From assembly GCF_947242115.1 (NCBI RefSeq), contig NC_074725.1, forward strand, positions 20,919,398-20,983,397: a DNA stretch of 64,000 bases, read 5' to 3'. This document shows, one piece after another, positions 32,015 to 42,956 of this stretch. This DNA is from Biomphalaria glabrata (Eukaryota; Mollusca; Gastropoda; Planorbidae). A model generated the notes under the pieces. That model saw only the letters and a program-made list of their open reading frames with translations, ran no database searches and was not told the origin of the DNA. The position numbers and the translations under genes were made by a program. Position 1 is the stretch's first letter. The number at the start of each line of letters is the position of its first letter.

Positions 32015-33685
32015 GTTTATAGGCGGCGCAACTGTTTAGATGAAGCGTTGCCTTGCGAACAAGTTATTTCGTATGTTAGCAGATTTTGTCCGTAAAAATT
32101 ATTTAAGATCTTCTTGTTTAGTTTAATGAATATCTACTAAGAAAAGCCTGAAAATTTGCCTGTGTAACTAATAGTAAATATTTCATTATTTAAAACCATA
32201 ACTGTATAATAAAAAATATATAATTAACTTAATTTGGTAAATTCTGACTGTAATGCAGAAAACTGTTGACATACAGAATGAGGTCTTCACTTCTTAAGAC
32301 AAAATAAATAAACACGAATCAACCGGATTTGTTAGGGCTGCAGTTCATTTTACTATTGTTAAAGAGAGAATAGTTTGAAATACATTTGGGAAAGCTGTGG
32401 TCAGGGCACGAACACATACCTACCACTAGTAAACACCGCCCTAGCAGAAACACTGTAACTAGGTTGACATCTTACTCTGCTATCCCTCCCCCCCCCCCCC
32501 CAAAAAAAAAAAAAAAAAACAAAAAACAAAATTGTCATATCAGAATCAATATTAATTCGCTCAGACACCCCTACACATCCTTTTATTATCAACTGTTTCA
32601 AGACCAACATTCCTATGAATTCTAAGGATTTAGCTTTAAGAAAAAAAGAAGACACTGTCTAATTAGATTTCTTTCTACATCAGTTCAACAGAACAACAAC
32701 TTAAATACAATAACGTATGGACTCTATTGGGGGGAGGGGGGTGATAATAGTTAGACTGTAAACCTCCTTCCAAATCAAATAGGTGATTCAGCTTCACGTT
32801 CCTAGTTACCTTTAGAGTGACATATAATAACAACTTCCAACTGTTAGGTTACAGAATAATATGCCCAATGTTGGAGTGAACAACATAATAGAGATACATG
32901 TTTACTAATTGAAATCGTATACTATTATCCGATCAAAATAGATATGTATATACACATTTTATTGTAAAAACGGCTTTAACGATTTTATTTTCCATTTCAA
33001 GGTAAATGTATAAAGTTAATAAAACAAATCAAAGCTCATTGGCTACAATGGGAAATCTCGAGGTCGACCGATATATAGGTTTGAAAATGTTTCATTTTCT
33101 GAAAATAATTTCAGCTTTAAATTTGTATTAAAAAAAGACACTTTTCATTTTTTCATGGCTTCAACGAAACTTCCTGCTTACGTCCATATAAATAAACTTA
33201 ACACTAACGTTTCCAAAATGAGCTCAGGAAACAATGCATTTAATTGATTCGTCTTCGTGGGAACAAAATGTGCTCCATATATTTTTTCTTTTGGGGCTTC
33301 TTTCTAAAAAAAAAAAAAAACTATCTAAATAGTATATTAGTTGATGTTGATGGTACACGTTTGAAACGTTTTTTCAGTTATTACACCCTAACCCAAGATA
33401 TTCGAGACGACAGTCCAGAGCACATACCGCACGATCAAAAAGCCATCAAAGTATTGTCGGTCAGTCAAAGTGGAGTTTGGATTTCACAACCATTCTTATA
33501 AACATAATGTTACATATTGCCCATGAAAAAAATATTTTTAATCACATTCATGATAACCACATTAACATTATAAATTCGCATCCTTATGCTAAGAGGAAAG
33601 TTATGACGTGGATGGCCGCAATGTAAATCTTAAACCATACATAAAGAAAACAAAGTGTTTTCTATAATTGTAGATAGTAGATGAA
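32015..33685. other. Intergenic with homopolymers
   Basis: A C-run followed by an A-run at about 32487-32519, and another A-run at 33306-33320. No gene supported. Confidence 0.5.
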
Positions 33686-33689
33686 ATGA

Positions 33690-33895
33690 AAGTATCTATA
33701 ATATAAAGCAGAAAGTAAGACGTGTGTATGTCGCACATAGAAATCAAAACCGTTTGACCATTCTTGATAAAACTTGGCATAAATGTTCCTTGGATATAAC
33801 TGGAGAAGTAACATATGTAAAGTAGCCCTAAACAAAGGTAAGACACTTTTAAAAAAATAATTGCCCAACTCTCTAAACGTATTACTATAACCGTC
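33690..33895 (-). repeat. Inverted copy of the 1.69 kb repeat
   Basis: 'Cttggcataaatgttccttg' and its flanks are the reverse complement of 1776-1830, and 'ttgcccaactct' matches 1706-1715. Confidence 0.65.
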
Positions 33896-33899
33896 TAAG

Positions 33900-34715
33900 C
33901 AACTATTTGGTTATTTCAAGTGTACTAGTTCTCTGTAATTTATAGTTACTTTCAGACTCCAGCGTGCTTAGCAGAAATTATTGATATCTAGTTTTCGGAT
34001 TTTTCATGCAAAATGTTTCTGAATCATTAGTTACGTGTATTAACATTAACAGGCGAGATCTTTCAACAATTACAACACAGTATGTAATTAGTGAAAGGAC
34101 ACTAGTACACTACCTACTTAAGGTACTATGTTTAGTAGAAAAAATAAGGCGTACAGCGTTAGAGGCGGACGAGCCCGTTAGTGTGATAGGGTACGGTATA
34201 TATAGGCTCAGGGCTCAGAGCCCTGCATACGACACTCGCCCAAGACCCCGTGCTCTGCTAAGGCCGCCACTGCTGTGTAGGTAGATGCTTCCAGCGGCCC
34301 GATAGCAGTCTCATCGGCCAGATATGACCAACGGGGCGTAGATATGGCAACACTGTTTGAAACCATCAAATCAATCACGCTATCATCATCTCATATTGTT
34401 TCTTTCTTATCAGCAAGGCCGTTCTACACATGAGCTGCTCTAGTAACAAGTACCACCATCAGAGATGTACACACACGCACACACAAATGGCTAGTATTAA
34501 TTAGTACATTTGTACTCGCAAAGGAAAAAAAAAGGTTTGTAGATTAGATATAGAAGAACACATCGTAGAGGTTGACCAACAGGTTTTTCCTTTTAATCAT
34601 TTCGACATTGTTTCTGACCATTCACAAAATCTCTTTCAATTCAATTTTAGAAGGTATACATTTATAAAGATAGCAATTTTAATTGTCAAAATGATCTAGT
34701 ATCAACTTTTTTTTT
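33900..34715. other. Intergenic, no gene seen
   Basis: GC is higher around 34160-34340, with an 'gaggcgg...ccgccactg' pair that could be the ends of a small DNA element, but I could not confirm terminal repeats. Confidence 0.35.
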
Positions 34716-34721
34716 AAATTT

Positions 34722-34930
34722 AGTGGTGGCTGAGTGGTATAGTGCTAGGCATCCGAACCGAGGAGCCTCGAGTGCGACTTCCGATGAAGACATCGCATTT
34801 AGAACCACCTAACTCGTCTACTGATTGCCTCTTCTACGTTGGGTGGGAGGGGGTTCGGTCGTTGTGCTGGCCACGTGACATCATCGATTATTAGTCGTCC
34901 AGTTGAGCTGAAAATCATCGGTTCTCAATG
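34722..34930 (+). mobile_element. SINE family I, diverged
   Basis: Head 'gtggtggctgagtggtatag' then 'gcatccgaaccgagg', body 'tcgttgtgctggccacgtga'. The B box is degenerate. Confidence 0.7.
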
Positions 34931-35039
34931 CATGACAGGGAAACTCTCAGAGTTTTCAAATCTTGGTGTGTAATATAACAGTATAACTATTGAAATTGAT
35001 TTAAAAACAATTGAATGTACAATTTGTAACAAACAGATG

Positions 35040-35290
35040 ACGTCATAAAATCTCAAACAATTCAACTATTTTTTGGAATTCCTCTATTCAGATTGCAAAT
35101 TCTTCATCGGTAAAAAGAAGCGTATGAGGACAGGGTTTTCGAAAACTTCTGTATCCACTTTTGTAGAAATTTGACAGTTTATGTATATCTTTGGGGAAAG
35201 AATTTCTAGCTAATTGGCTACATTTGGAAAACTCTGGTTTTACCGTTATGAATTTTTGAAATGCCATAATCATGAAAAAATAATTTTGGT
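35040..35290 (-). repeat. Repeat R4, copy 1
   Basis: On the minus strand 'aacggtaaaaccagagtttt', 'attctttccccaaagatata' and 'cataaactgtc' match 38715-38830, and related blocks lie at 56265-56345 and 61110-61240. The frames are accidental. Confidence 0.6.
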
Positions 35291-35294
35291 CTGA

Positions 35295-36090
35295 ATGTTA
35301 AGACAATCATGAACTCAGGTACGTGAAAGGGTATTCCCTGTATTTCGTCACTAGACATTAAAGAGCAAAATAAAGAAGTACTTTTTCGTAGTCTTTTAAG
35401 CCTGGATCTAAAGGCCTACCAGTAGAATTTTATATACTCTTGAGTAGATTCATACATGCGCTTAACCAAATTTTTTCTTTCGGTTTGGGTGGTTGAGGGA
35501 ATTTAGGCGAGGTAAAAAATGTTTCATATTTTTTTATATCTTACATTATTAGTTACTAAGAGAAAAAGAATCAAACTCTTAGCTTCGTAGAAGAGACATT
35601 AAACAAACATTTAAAAATAAATCCTCAGATTTTCAAACTTTCTCAGACTATTGAGCATGTTAATGTAACAGTTATAAAATAAAGTGAATTATAAATATTA
35701 TAATCTTTCATAAGAAAACAATTAAAAGTAGGTAGAGGATGATGCAATATTATTGTTCAATTTGCTGCCACTCACATAGGGCCACAACTATTCTTTCTTT
35801 CATGAGGCGAAAGTAAAAAATGTAGGATACAGATGGATCTCCTTGGCCAAGAAAATTCTGTAATCTTCCACATTTTTTTAACTCTAAGTTTCTTTCCGCG
35901 AAACTTGAGCTATTTGTCATTTTAAGTGAAAAGAAACAATATAACAATATGAACATTAGCGGAAGCGAGGTCGTCCAAATACGCCACTGAGCTGAGTTGC
36001 AGCAATGCAGACACCAAAGGAGAATTAGCACATCGTCCTCTGTATGTCAGTGAATATTATCTTACTCATAATACGTAGTCCTATCAATGA
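35295..36090. other. Intergenic, no gene seen
   Basis: AT-rich DNA downstream of cluster gene 3, with no convincing AATAAA close to its stop. Confidence 0.45.
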
Positions 36091-36095
36091 TATCG

Positions 36096-37907
36096 TTACA
36101 AAGAAAAAAATAATTTTGAGAATGTAAAGCTAAAGGAAAGGGCGATAACCCAGCTAGATATCAAGGTACAGGCTCCGTTACAAATGAGTTTATTTATTTT
36201 CGTAAGCTCCTCTTCGTTACAAATGTCCGAAGACTTCAGCGCTTCTCTGGAAGCGGTCAGCTTTGTGCAGGCTTCCTGCACCGTGGTTTCCTGCATCTGC
36301 TTCTCCTGATCCAGCATGGTGGTCTTGCAGGTGGCGGATAGCGTGAGGATAAGCTTGTGGATCTCGTCACGGAGTTTCGTCTCTTCCGGGGAATACTCGC
36401 GATGAACGATGCAGAGCGTCGACTTCAAGAGATCAAAATCTTCTCGAGTGCAAATATTCTGCCTGACTAAGGACATTCCTGTCCTGTTAACCTTCTGACA
36501 CATTTGACTCATGTTGCTCAGTTTGTACTCAGGCCAGATGACATTCCGACACGAGTCGGTCAGCTTCGTGGTGATTGTCAGCTCCGCGGTCTCAACGCGC
36601 TCTGCCTCGGCGACGGCTTCGATCAAGGAGTGATCAGCGGAGCAGATGAGCCTGTGAATCATCGCGTAATCTCCATCTGTGCAGGTGGAGCTTTCTAATA
36701 AGCCTCGTTTGGAGCTCTCCACGTACCTGCAGGCGTTATCTCCTTTTAACTCGCTAGTGGCAGCACTCATGGTCAACATGCAGCTGTTTGTTAGTTTTTT
36801 AAGAAGGGACGTGATTGGAGAGCAAGAGTAGTTCTGCTTGTCGCAGATGACGCTGTACAGCTTCCTGTAATCCTCATCCGTGCAGTGGAACAGGCTCAGG
36901 GTGCTGGCGAACGACTTGAGTTTCTCGCACCCTTTTTCAGGGTCTTCTTCCCCTTTAGACTGTCCTCGGGCTGTGCTGGTACATTCCTGCGACGAGAGCT
37001 CGTTGTCGATGACACACATGACGATAGCTCGGTGCCGCTTTATCTCCTCAGGGGACTGTGTTGTCTTCAGGGAAGATATTGTTGTTCCTAGAAAGTCGTT
37101 GCACATCTCATGTTTTATAAGCTTATAGTCTTCTTTATTGCAGCCTTGACTCTCCCAAATAGAACCTTCAGCCGCTTTTAACATGAAACAAGCACCGTCT
37201 ACCGTGGTTTGAGTGTCCAGAATTTTTGGAAGTATAGTCGTACAATTAATGCCAGATGTAAAGTTGTTTTTTATGAGGCTGAGAGCAATGTTCTTCAGTT
37301 TGATGGTTTCTGGACTTAATGTCGACAAAATGTCATGAATACAAACACCGTTGTTTAAAAGATCATAGTCATTTTCGTTGCATTCTAAGACCTTCCAAGT
37401 TTCACCTTTAGCCATTTTTAACTGTTCACAAGCTTTTTCAACAGAGGCTTGTACATCTACTAAACTGGAAACTTTACTTTTGCATTGATCGTTGGATGTA
37501 AAGTTGTTTGCTATAAGACTGTGTGCATAATCCTTTAGTTTGATAATCTCCGGACTTAATGTTTCCACATTGTTAGGCATCTGTGTGCTTTCTGTTACAG
37601 TACTATTCAATGTTAAGGTACTATTTGATGTAGCATTACCATTTAATGTCATGATACTATTTGATGTAGCATTACTATTGAATAATTCAGTACTATTTGA
37701 TGTGATAATACTATTTGATAATTCAGTACTATTTGATGTAACAGTACTATTTGATAATATAATACTATCTACAACTATACTAGTATCAACAGTTGAATTT
37801 TCCAGGTTAAGTAATGTCTTATTGGTTGACATTTCTGTCTGAACGGTCCCTGCCATCGCATACACCAAACAGAGTGACATCAATAGAGAGCTGTAAGTCA
37901 AATCCAT
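36096..37907 (-). CDS. Secreted, probably GPI-anchored protein with six Cys domains and sequon-rich stalk (cluster gene 3)
   Basis: 603 aa from the ATG at 37907; a longer open frame begins upstream with GTG, but this ATG precedes the signal peptide (SLLMSLCLVYAMAG). Residues 30-105 are a low-complexity N/S/T stretch with repeated NST sequons such as NSTVTSNSTELSNS. Six Cys domains follow at C142-189, 222-269, 309-355, 376-422, 453-499 and 527-576, with loops 16-19/14-15/12. Domain 3 also has C298 and C362, giving C-x10-C-x17-C-x14-C-x12-C-x6-C, the same spacing as the 101-aa gene. Several domains are preceded by SPE (LSPEIIKLK, LSPETIKLK, YSPEETKLR). The end (NGACTLISS, then a hydrophobic run to FFSL) looks like a GPI-attachment signal. 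Function unknown; cell-surface localisation is inferred. Confidence 0.85.
   Translation of the reverse strand: MDLTYSSLLMSLCLVYAMAGTVQTEMSTNKTLLNLENSTVDTSIVVDSIILSNSTVTSNSTELSNSIITSNSTELFNSNATSNSIMTLNGNATSNSTLTLNSTVTESTQMPNNVETLSPEIIKLKDYAHSLIANNFTSNDQCKSKVSSLVDVQASVEKACEQLKMAKGETWKVLECNENDYDLLNNGVCIHDILSTLSPETIKLKNIALSLIKNNFTSGINCTTILPKILDTQTTVDGACFMLKAAEGSIWESQGCNKEDYKLIKHEMCNDFLGTTISSLKTTQSPEEIKRHRAIVMCVIDNELSSQECTSTARGQSKGEEDPEKGCEKLKSFASTLSLFHCTDEDYRKLYSVICDKQNYSCSPITSLLKKLTNSCMLTMSAATSELKGDNACRYVESSKRGLLESSTCTDGDYAMIHRLICSADHSLIEAVAEAERVETAELTITTKLTDSCRNVIWPEYKLSNMSQMCQKVNRTGMSLVRQNICTREDFDLLKSTLCIVHREYSPEETKLRDEIHKLILTLSATCKTTMLDQEKQMQETTVQEACTKLTASREALKSSDICNEEELTKINKLICNGACTLISSWVIALSFSFTFSKLFFSL
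37590..37780 (-). repeat. Imperfect coding repeat (NST-rich stalk of cluster gene 3)
   Basis: Units of the type 'gtactatttgatgtaacag' recur about eight times and encode alternating N-S-T / L-x-N-S blocks. Confidence 0.75.
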
Positions 37908-37946
37908 GTCTCCGTCTTTCAAATAGTGCACAACTCTTGGTTTAAC

Positions 37947-37948
37947 CT
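37947..37948 (-). promoter_or_regulatory. Candidate 3' splice site upstream of cluster gene 3
   Basis: Minus-strand 'ttatttctgtag' ends 39 nt before the ATG; it also cuts off the upstream GTG extension only in part, so the ATG choice rests on the signal peptide. Confidence 0.45.
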
Positions 37949-37949
37949 A

Positions 37950-38330
37950 CAGAAATAATATAAAAAAAAGCATTAAAAATATACAACTTAAAATATAATA
38001 AAATATTAAAAATCTTTTAAACAATTATTTGGTTCAAACAGGGTATCGAATCTATGATTTAGACACCTTCAATTGCGTGAATAAATGTATTTATCAATTC
38101 AGCCAGCGGGAATTTATACGTTTAGTGATTATTTATTGATATAATCATTTAATGGACATCTATATCTAATACTTGGACTTCTGATCTAGAACTCTTAAGA
38201 TGTAGAATCTAGATGTGATCTATATTAGATTTACGTAAAAAATCTTAGTAAAGCTTAGATATTCTATCAATAAAATTGAAGCAACTACTAATGCACTCGG
38301 TTATCGTATAATTTCTGAACACTATTGCTG
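37950..38330. other. Upstream region of cluster gene 3
   Basis: AT-rich, with TCTAGA/GATCT-rich stretches around 38160-38240. No gene seen. Confidence 0.4.
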
Positions 38331-38334
38331 ACTA

Positions 38335-38700
38335 CGCCTTGAATTTTTTTTCTAAATCTAGTCAAGCCAGATCGGGTCTCAAACGAGGAAATCCCATGCC
38401 GAACTGGGAGTCGAACACTTAGTGAGGTTGTGACAGGGCGTCGCATGAGGTTTGCGGGACATGTCCACCGACAAAGTGAACTACGCATGACATGGAGACC
38501 AATACGAGGAAAGCGTAAACAGGGACGTCCTCGTATAACTTGGCGTCACACCTTCATGGAGGACCTCAGAACAGTAGACACCAGGTGGGAAGAGGCTTCA
38601 GACATTGCCAATGAGAGATCTTTATGGAGACAGTTTGCCGCCTAATGCGCCAAAAGGCGCGGTAGGACCTAAGTCTAAGTAAGTCAAGCCAAATTTACAT
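38335..38700 (+). mobile_element. RTE-like LINE 3' end
   Basis: The plus strand reads MTGRRMRFAGHVHRQSE, RGKRKQGRPRITWRHTFMED and LRTVDTRWEEASDIANERSL to FAA and stop, the usual C-terminus of an RTE-like LINE. After the stop comes 'gcgccaaaaggcgcggtagg' and a tail of AAGTCT units (38670-38690). It is 5'-truncated. Confidence 0.8.
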
Positions 38701-38709
38701 TTTTTTCAC

Positions 38710-38850
38710 TTTGAAAAATTACAACGGTAAAACTAGAGTTTTCCCCATGTGGCCGAGTTATAGTTCTTTCCTCAGTGATATTCATAAACTGTTCAATTAA
38801 TAGGAAAATCGTTAGAGCCATTTTGAGATCAACTGTCCATGTTCTTAGAT
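38710..38850 (+). repeat. Repeat R4, copy 2
   Basis: 'Aacggtaaaactagagtttt' and 'gatattcataaactgttc' match copy 1 (35040-35290). Confidence 0.6.
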
Positions 38851-38854
38851 CCAG

Positions 38855-40095
38855 ACTCATGGATTCGAGTTAGATGAAGGAGTGACTTGAATAGGGGTCT
38901 CGTAATAAAGACTTACACTCTAAAGCTAAAAACATTGCGACATCAAATAAGCATTGCTCTAAAGTAGGTGTTTTGTCACTGTTTCCATTGTATGAAGGTG
39001 TCAACATTCCTTTGATCATTTGTCTACAGGACTGGAATTAATCTTGATAAGTCCACAAGCTATTTGAGATAGGAGGGCCCCTTGTAATCAACATAAGTCT
39101 CTTTTCCCTTGACTCTTTCTTTAAAATGATTGAAAATAGCTCAGGAACTATTTTTTTTTTGGCTCCAGGAAGGTGTTGCCTGTAAGTAAATCCAGCACTA
39201 TTTATCTAGTACTAACGCTACGCCTTTAAATTTTCTCTTAGTCTGTTGGGATACCACACATTGTCACCAATATAATGTGTAAATTTATCTCGCGTCATAA
39301 TCGTTCAATAATATATAAATTTGTTAAAAATATATTTTTTATCAAGTATCTCCACTAAGTAGGCCTACTTTACACATTTGACATTTTAAGATATAGATTA
39401 TATATAAACATATAAATATATTTAATGCTCCAAGTTTGCACCTATTGAATTAGTTGCTTAGTAAAAATGTTCCTATTCTAATAGCGCCGATTTCATCTAT
39501 ATGTGATGACGTCATTCGCGCTATTTTATTGTTTTGTATACTAGGTGATCTCCCCTTGTTGCTCCGCCGTAATTTTTTATGACGTAGTTTGTCTTAGTTC
39601 ACGCCATGTTGTTAGACTGAAGCAGACTATATTCTGTTCAGCTCTTGAATTTCTCCTTGTGCTTATGTTACTGGATAGCCTTAGCGTTTGCCTTGGATAT
39701 ATTCTTAAACGATTATCTTGACCCCTGTTTAGGGTGAGTTGTACTTTCTTATTGTAAAGTTAATTTTTATTTGGATTCGATCGTATTCGTATTTTGTAAT
39801 TAGATTAGAAGAATCTGTTCTTTATCTTTCTATAGGGTGTCAGTGTCAAGTCTCAGTCTCAGGTTTCAGGAGTGAAATCGCAAGTCTCAGTTTTAGGTTA
39901 TAGAACTCTCAGGCTTTTTTATTTCAGGCTTTCTGTCTGATGTTTTTCAAGTTTGATTTACAAGTCTGAGGTTCCAGATTCCAGATTGTTATATCCAGAC
40001 CTGGTGGTGCTTTGTGAAGTTGTGAGCTTTTGATGCTACTATAAACTTTTACTTATGAATCGTTGGTGAACAGTTTCTTGGCTGGAATATAGATC
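38855..40095. other. Intergenic, unassigned
   Basis: 39840-39990 is rich in 'aagtctcagt'/'caggtttcag' words. The segment 39540-39740 has moderate GC and ends in 'gggtgagttg', which could be a splice donor of an unseen exon, but there is no supporting frame. Confidence 0.35.
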
Positions 40096-40101
40096 TACTT
40101 G

Positions 40102-40448
40102 TAATAATAATAATAATAATTTTATTTATAAAGCGCTGTTAACAAACAAAATGTAGGCTCAAGGCGCTGTAACAACATTACAAACAAAAACATAAGAGCT
40201 AAATTGACAGTTAATCTAAAAAAGTTTTATACAGATAGGTCTTAATGTTCTTCTTAAAAGTGGTGTAGCATGTTGTCTGTCTGAGATCAATGGGGAGTGA
40301 GTTCCAAACCTTTGGTCCGTGCACTGAAAAAGCACGCAGACCGTAGCTTTTGAGGGAGAAACGCGGCACTACTAAAAGCGCTGAGTCCATTGAGCGCAGG
40401 GCTCTCTGGGGGACATATGGAGTAATTAGTTCGCTAAGGTACAAGGGC
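40102..40448 (-). mobile_element. CR1-like LINE (family B), 5'-truncated copy
   Basis: Nearly identical to 27562-27900. The minus frame is open from LYLSELITPYVPQRALR through SMDSALLVVPRFSLKSYGLR and VWNSLPIDLRQTTCYTTFKK to FLD stop, then a 3' UTR and an (ATT)n tail at 40105-40122. The high similarity suggests recent activity of the family. Confidence 0.9.
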
Positions 40449-40769
40449 AGTAAGGTAATGCCAGTAGTTGTCTTAAAAGATTGTGTGGACAATATTACTG
40501 AACCTTATAAGTTAAGGTGATTATTCTTGTTTTAAAATACTAATTAAGTATTTACTAGAATCTTACTATAAGTATTGATTTTTCATATCATACTACATGC
40601 ACTTATATATCTTTATCATTATCGTTGATCATATGACATTATCATTGTGTAAATATCATTGGATTAAATTCATATTTTAATTAAAATCATCATACACCTC
40701 GTTTATTAGTTTATGCACAACTGGGTGTGTAGCCCTGACCATTTTAAACATTGTTACATAGAATTAATC

Positions 40770-40776
40770 GTTTTTA

Positions 40777-40808
<32 letters not shown>

Positions 40809-40910
40809 GCATATCTATCTATCTATCTATCTATCTACTTATCTATCTATCTCTACATCTAAATCTCTCTCTCTCTCTCTCTTTCTCTCTGTATATATAT
40901 ATATGAGCCA
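40770..40910 (+). repeat. (ATCT)n, (CT)n and (TA)n compound microsatellite
   Basis: About 18 ATCT units with one interruption (40776-40858), then CT units (40866-40890) and TA units (40893-40904). Confidence 0.95.
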
Positions 40911-40914
40911 AACT

Positions 40915-41785
40915 GTTTATACTTAAACTTACCTTTTTATCTAATGGTTATGATTCTACACTACTGCTCCGCTGAACAGACTATTGATCACAGAGATAAT
41001 TATTCAACAACATAATGATAATGTCCCAATGCTCAAATCGTTTACTTTGAGACTATCACATGTGGAGTGAAGACTAAACACTTGGCCAGGTTTTCGGTTG
41101 TCCTCTTATCTAACGATTATTATCTCCCATTATGTCACATCGAAATGTTTTAAGCAAGTCTGATATGCATGTATTCAATTTTTTTTTATTTTTTTTGTTA
41201 TTATTGTTGTTCTCTGCGCTAAGGAAAATTTCTTGCTTTTAAATTTATTTTTATTTCCAACTTTTTGTATTTACAAATTTAATTTTAAAGTTTTATGTTC
41301 AACAAATACTACATGGCATATCAGTTTGGTTATACAAACATGTAGACTTGTTGTCTGTAAATACTGATAACAATAGAGAGGCTTGTGGTGTATATATTGT
41401 ATATAGGCCACGTTACGTTTTGAATGCGTAGTGTAAATATATATCATTTAGATAAGTATTGAAAATCAGATTCATAACTGCAATGCAAAAACAACGAATG
41501 TTTTGTTATATCTTTTAAAATAAGAATGTCGCCTCCCACTTTGTCCAAAATGACACGCCTCTCATGTTGAGAAACTCTCATTTCAATGGAAGGAAATTGA
41601 AGGGGACGCTCTCGTAGCAAAATGTTTCTGATTAAAAATGTGCATACACTCTTTACCAAATTAGACGATTTCTTTCAATTTTGGAGTATAAAATAAATTT
41701 TGTTTTGTTATAGAAATGGGTAGTTTTCTGAAGTACTGAAATAACAAGGAAAAGAAATAATTAAATAAAAAAATAATAATAATAA
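40915..41785. other. Intergenic, no gene seen
   Basis: AT-rich spacer. Confidence 0.45.
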
Positions 41786-41791
41786 ATAACA

Positions 41792-41965
41792 AGATTACAA
41801 AGAGAGTTTGTGTTACCACACAAACTCAGAGGCGGCCCCCGTGGGAGACGGATCCCTGTCGGATCCGCATATTCGCTGGTCGACTGAGGATGGCACCGAG
41901 CAGAGTATGAAATCGAGACCGAAGAGATATTCAGTCCTGCGCGCTAACCGCACGACCAGGCATTG
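41792..41965 (-). mobile_element. SINE family II-like head with R1-like tail
   Basis: On the minus strand the tRNA-like head 'cctggtcgtgcggttagcgc' starts the element, and the end 'gtttgtgtggtaacacaaac' plus 'tctttgtaatcttg' resembles the end of repeat R1 (11345-11390). A shared 3' tail between families is suggested. Confidence 0.65.
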
Positions 41966-42424
41966 CTCTTAATCTAATGACAAACTGGTTACAAACTAAT
42001 AGCCTACTATTGATAATATACCTACACATTACGGAATGACAACTACCGGGTATGTACAATATGTCAGAAGAGCGATTTTAGATAATCTTTTGGTATTGAA
42101 CATTTTCATTTGAAATGGAACTAGAATGAGGATGTAAATCTACCTAAATTAAACTACTAATTTAGCACTCTCAATATCTATATTTACTAGATCTAGATCT
42201 AAAATATATATTTGGGATAATGAAGATGTAATTTAGATAAGATTTTTATTTAAAAAAACACTAGATAATCAATTAATAGACTAATTGCAATATGAAATAT
42301 TAAAATAGATGATTAGTTTTAGTATTTTATAACATAGCAATATTGACATATTGACAATCTAGACTTAAGAAATAAAAATCTACACTTTAAGCCTAGAATT
42401 TAAATTATAGATCTTAATCTAGTC

Positions 42425-42580
42425 TAAATCATGGCTGTCTGGTAGTGCGGTTTGCGCGCTGGACTATCGTTTGGATTCATCGATGGTCCCAGGTTCAAAC
42501 CCAGCCCGCTCCCATCCCCCGTCGTCCTACGGGAGGTTTGGACTACAACTCTGAAGGAACATCCGAAACATGTAAAACAA
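42425..42580 (+). mobile_element. SINE family II, good copy
   Basis: Head 'tggctgtctggtagtgcggt', then 'gcgcgctggactatcg', a B box GGTTCAAACCC, body 'cgtcctacgggaggtttgga' and 3' block 'ccgaaacatgtaaaac'. Best reference copy of family II in this window. Confidence 0.85.
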
Positions 42581-42589
42581 CAAATCATC

Positions 42590-42800
42590 TAAACTAGACC
42601 AAGAAATTCTAGATCTAGATTCTATAATGATTTTAATTAGAACTTAAATCTAAATCTAGTTTTAAAAATCCAGCTCTAGTGTAAGAAAAAAAATCTGATC
42701 TAGTGTAAAAAATCTAGCTATAGTGTAAAAAACAAATCTAGATCTAGTGTAAAAAATCTAGATTAGATCTAAATCTAGTAAATCTAGCTATTATGTCTTT
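42590..42800. repeat. TCTAGAT-rich low-complexity DNA
   Basis: Dense 'aaatctagatctagtgtaaa'-type words repeat at irregular spacing, in part with a period near 30 ('tctagtgtaaaaaa' occurs several times). Similar but sparser words occur at 42180-42420. Confidence 0.7.
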
Positions 42801-42931
42801 TTAAAATACGAGTCACATTACATGGTTTAATAAACATTACTATACCGAGTTGTTTTAGCATTTAAAGAATTTATTCCATATGACGTCCAAGGAAAAAAAT
42901 CCACTACGTCACACGGCCTAGTTAGACTTAA

Positions 42932-42953
42932 TATATATATATATATATATATA
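42932..42953 (+). repeat. (TA)n microsatellite
   Basis: About 11 TA units. Confidence 0.9.
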
Positions 42954-42956
42954 AGG

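Noticed and set aside
37908-37931. Eight-residue N-terminal extension of the 603-aa protein from an upstream GTG
   Set aside because: GTG is not an expected start here, and the ATG at 37907 leads directly into the signal peptide.
39540-40090. Moderate-GC segment with a possible splice donor, considered as a promoter/first exon or a solo LTR
   Set aside because: No terminal repeats, no flanking duplication and no coding frame; left as unassigned.
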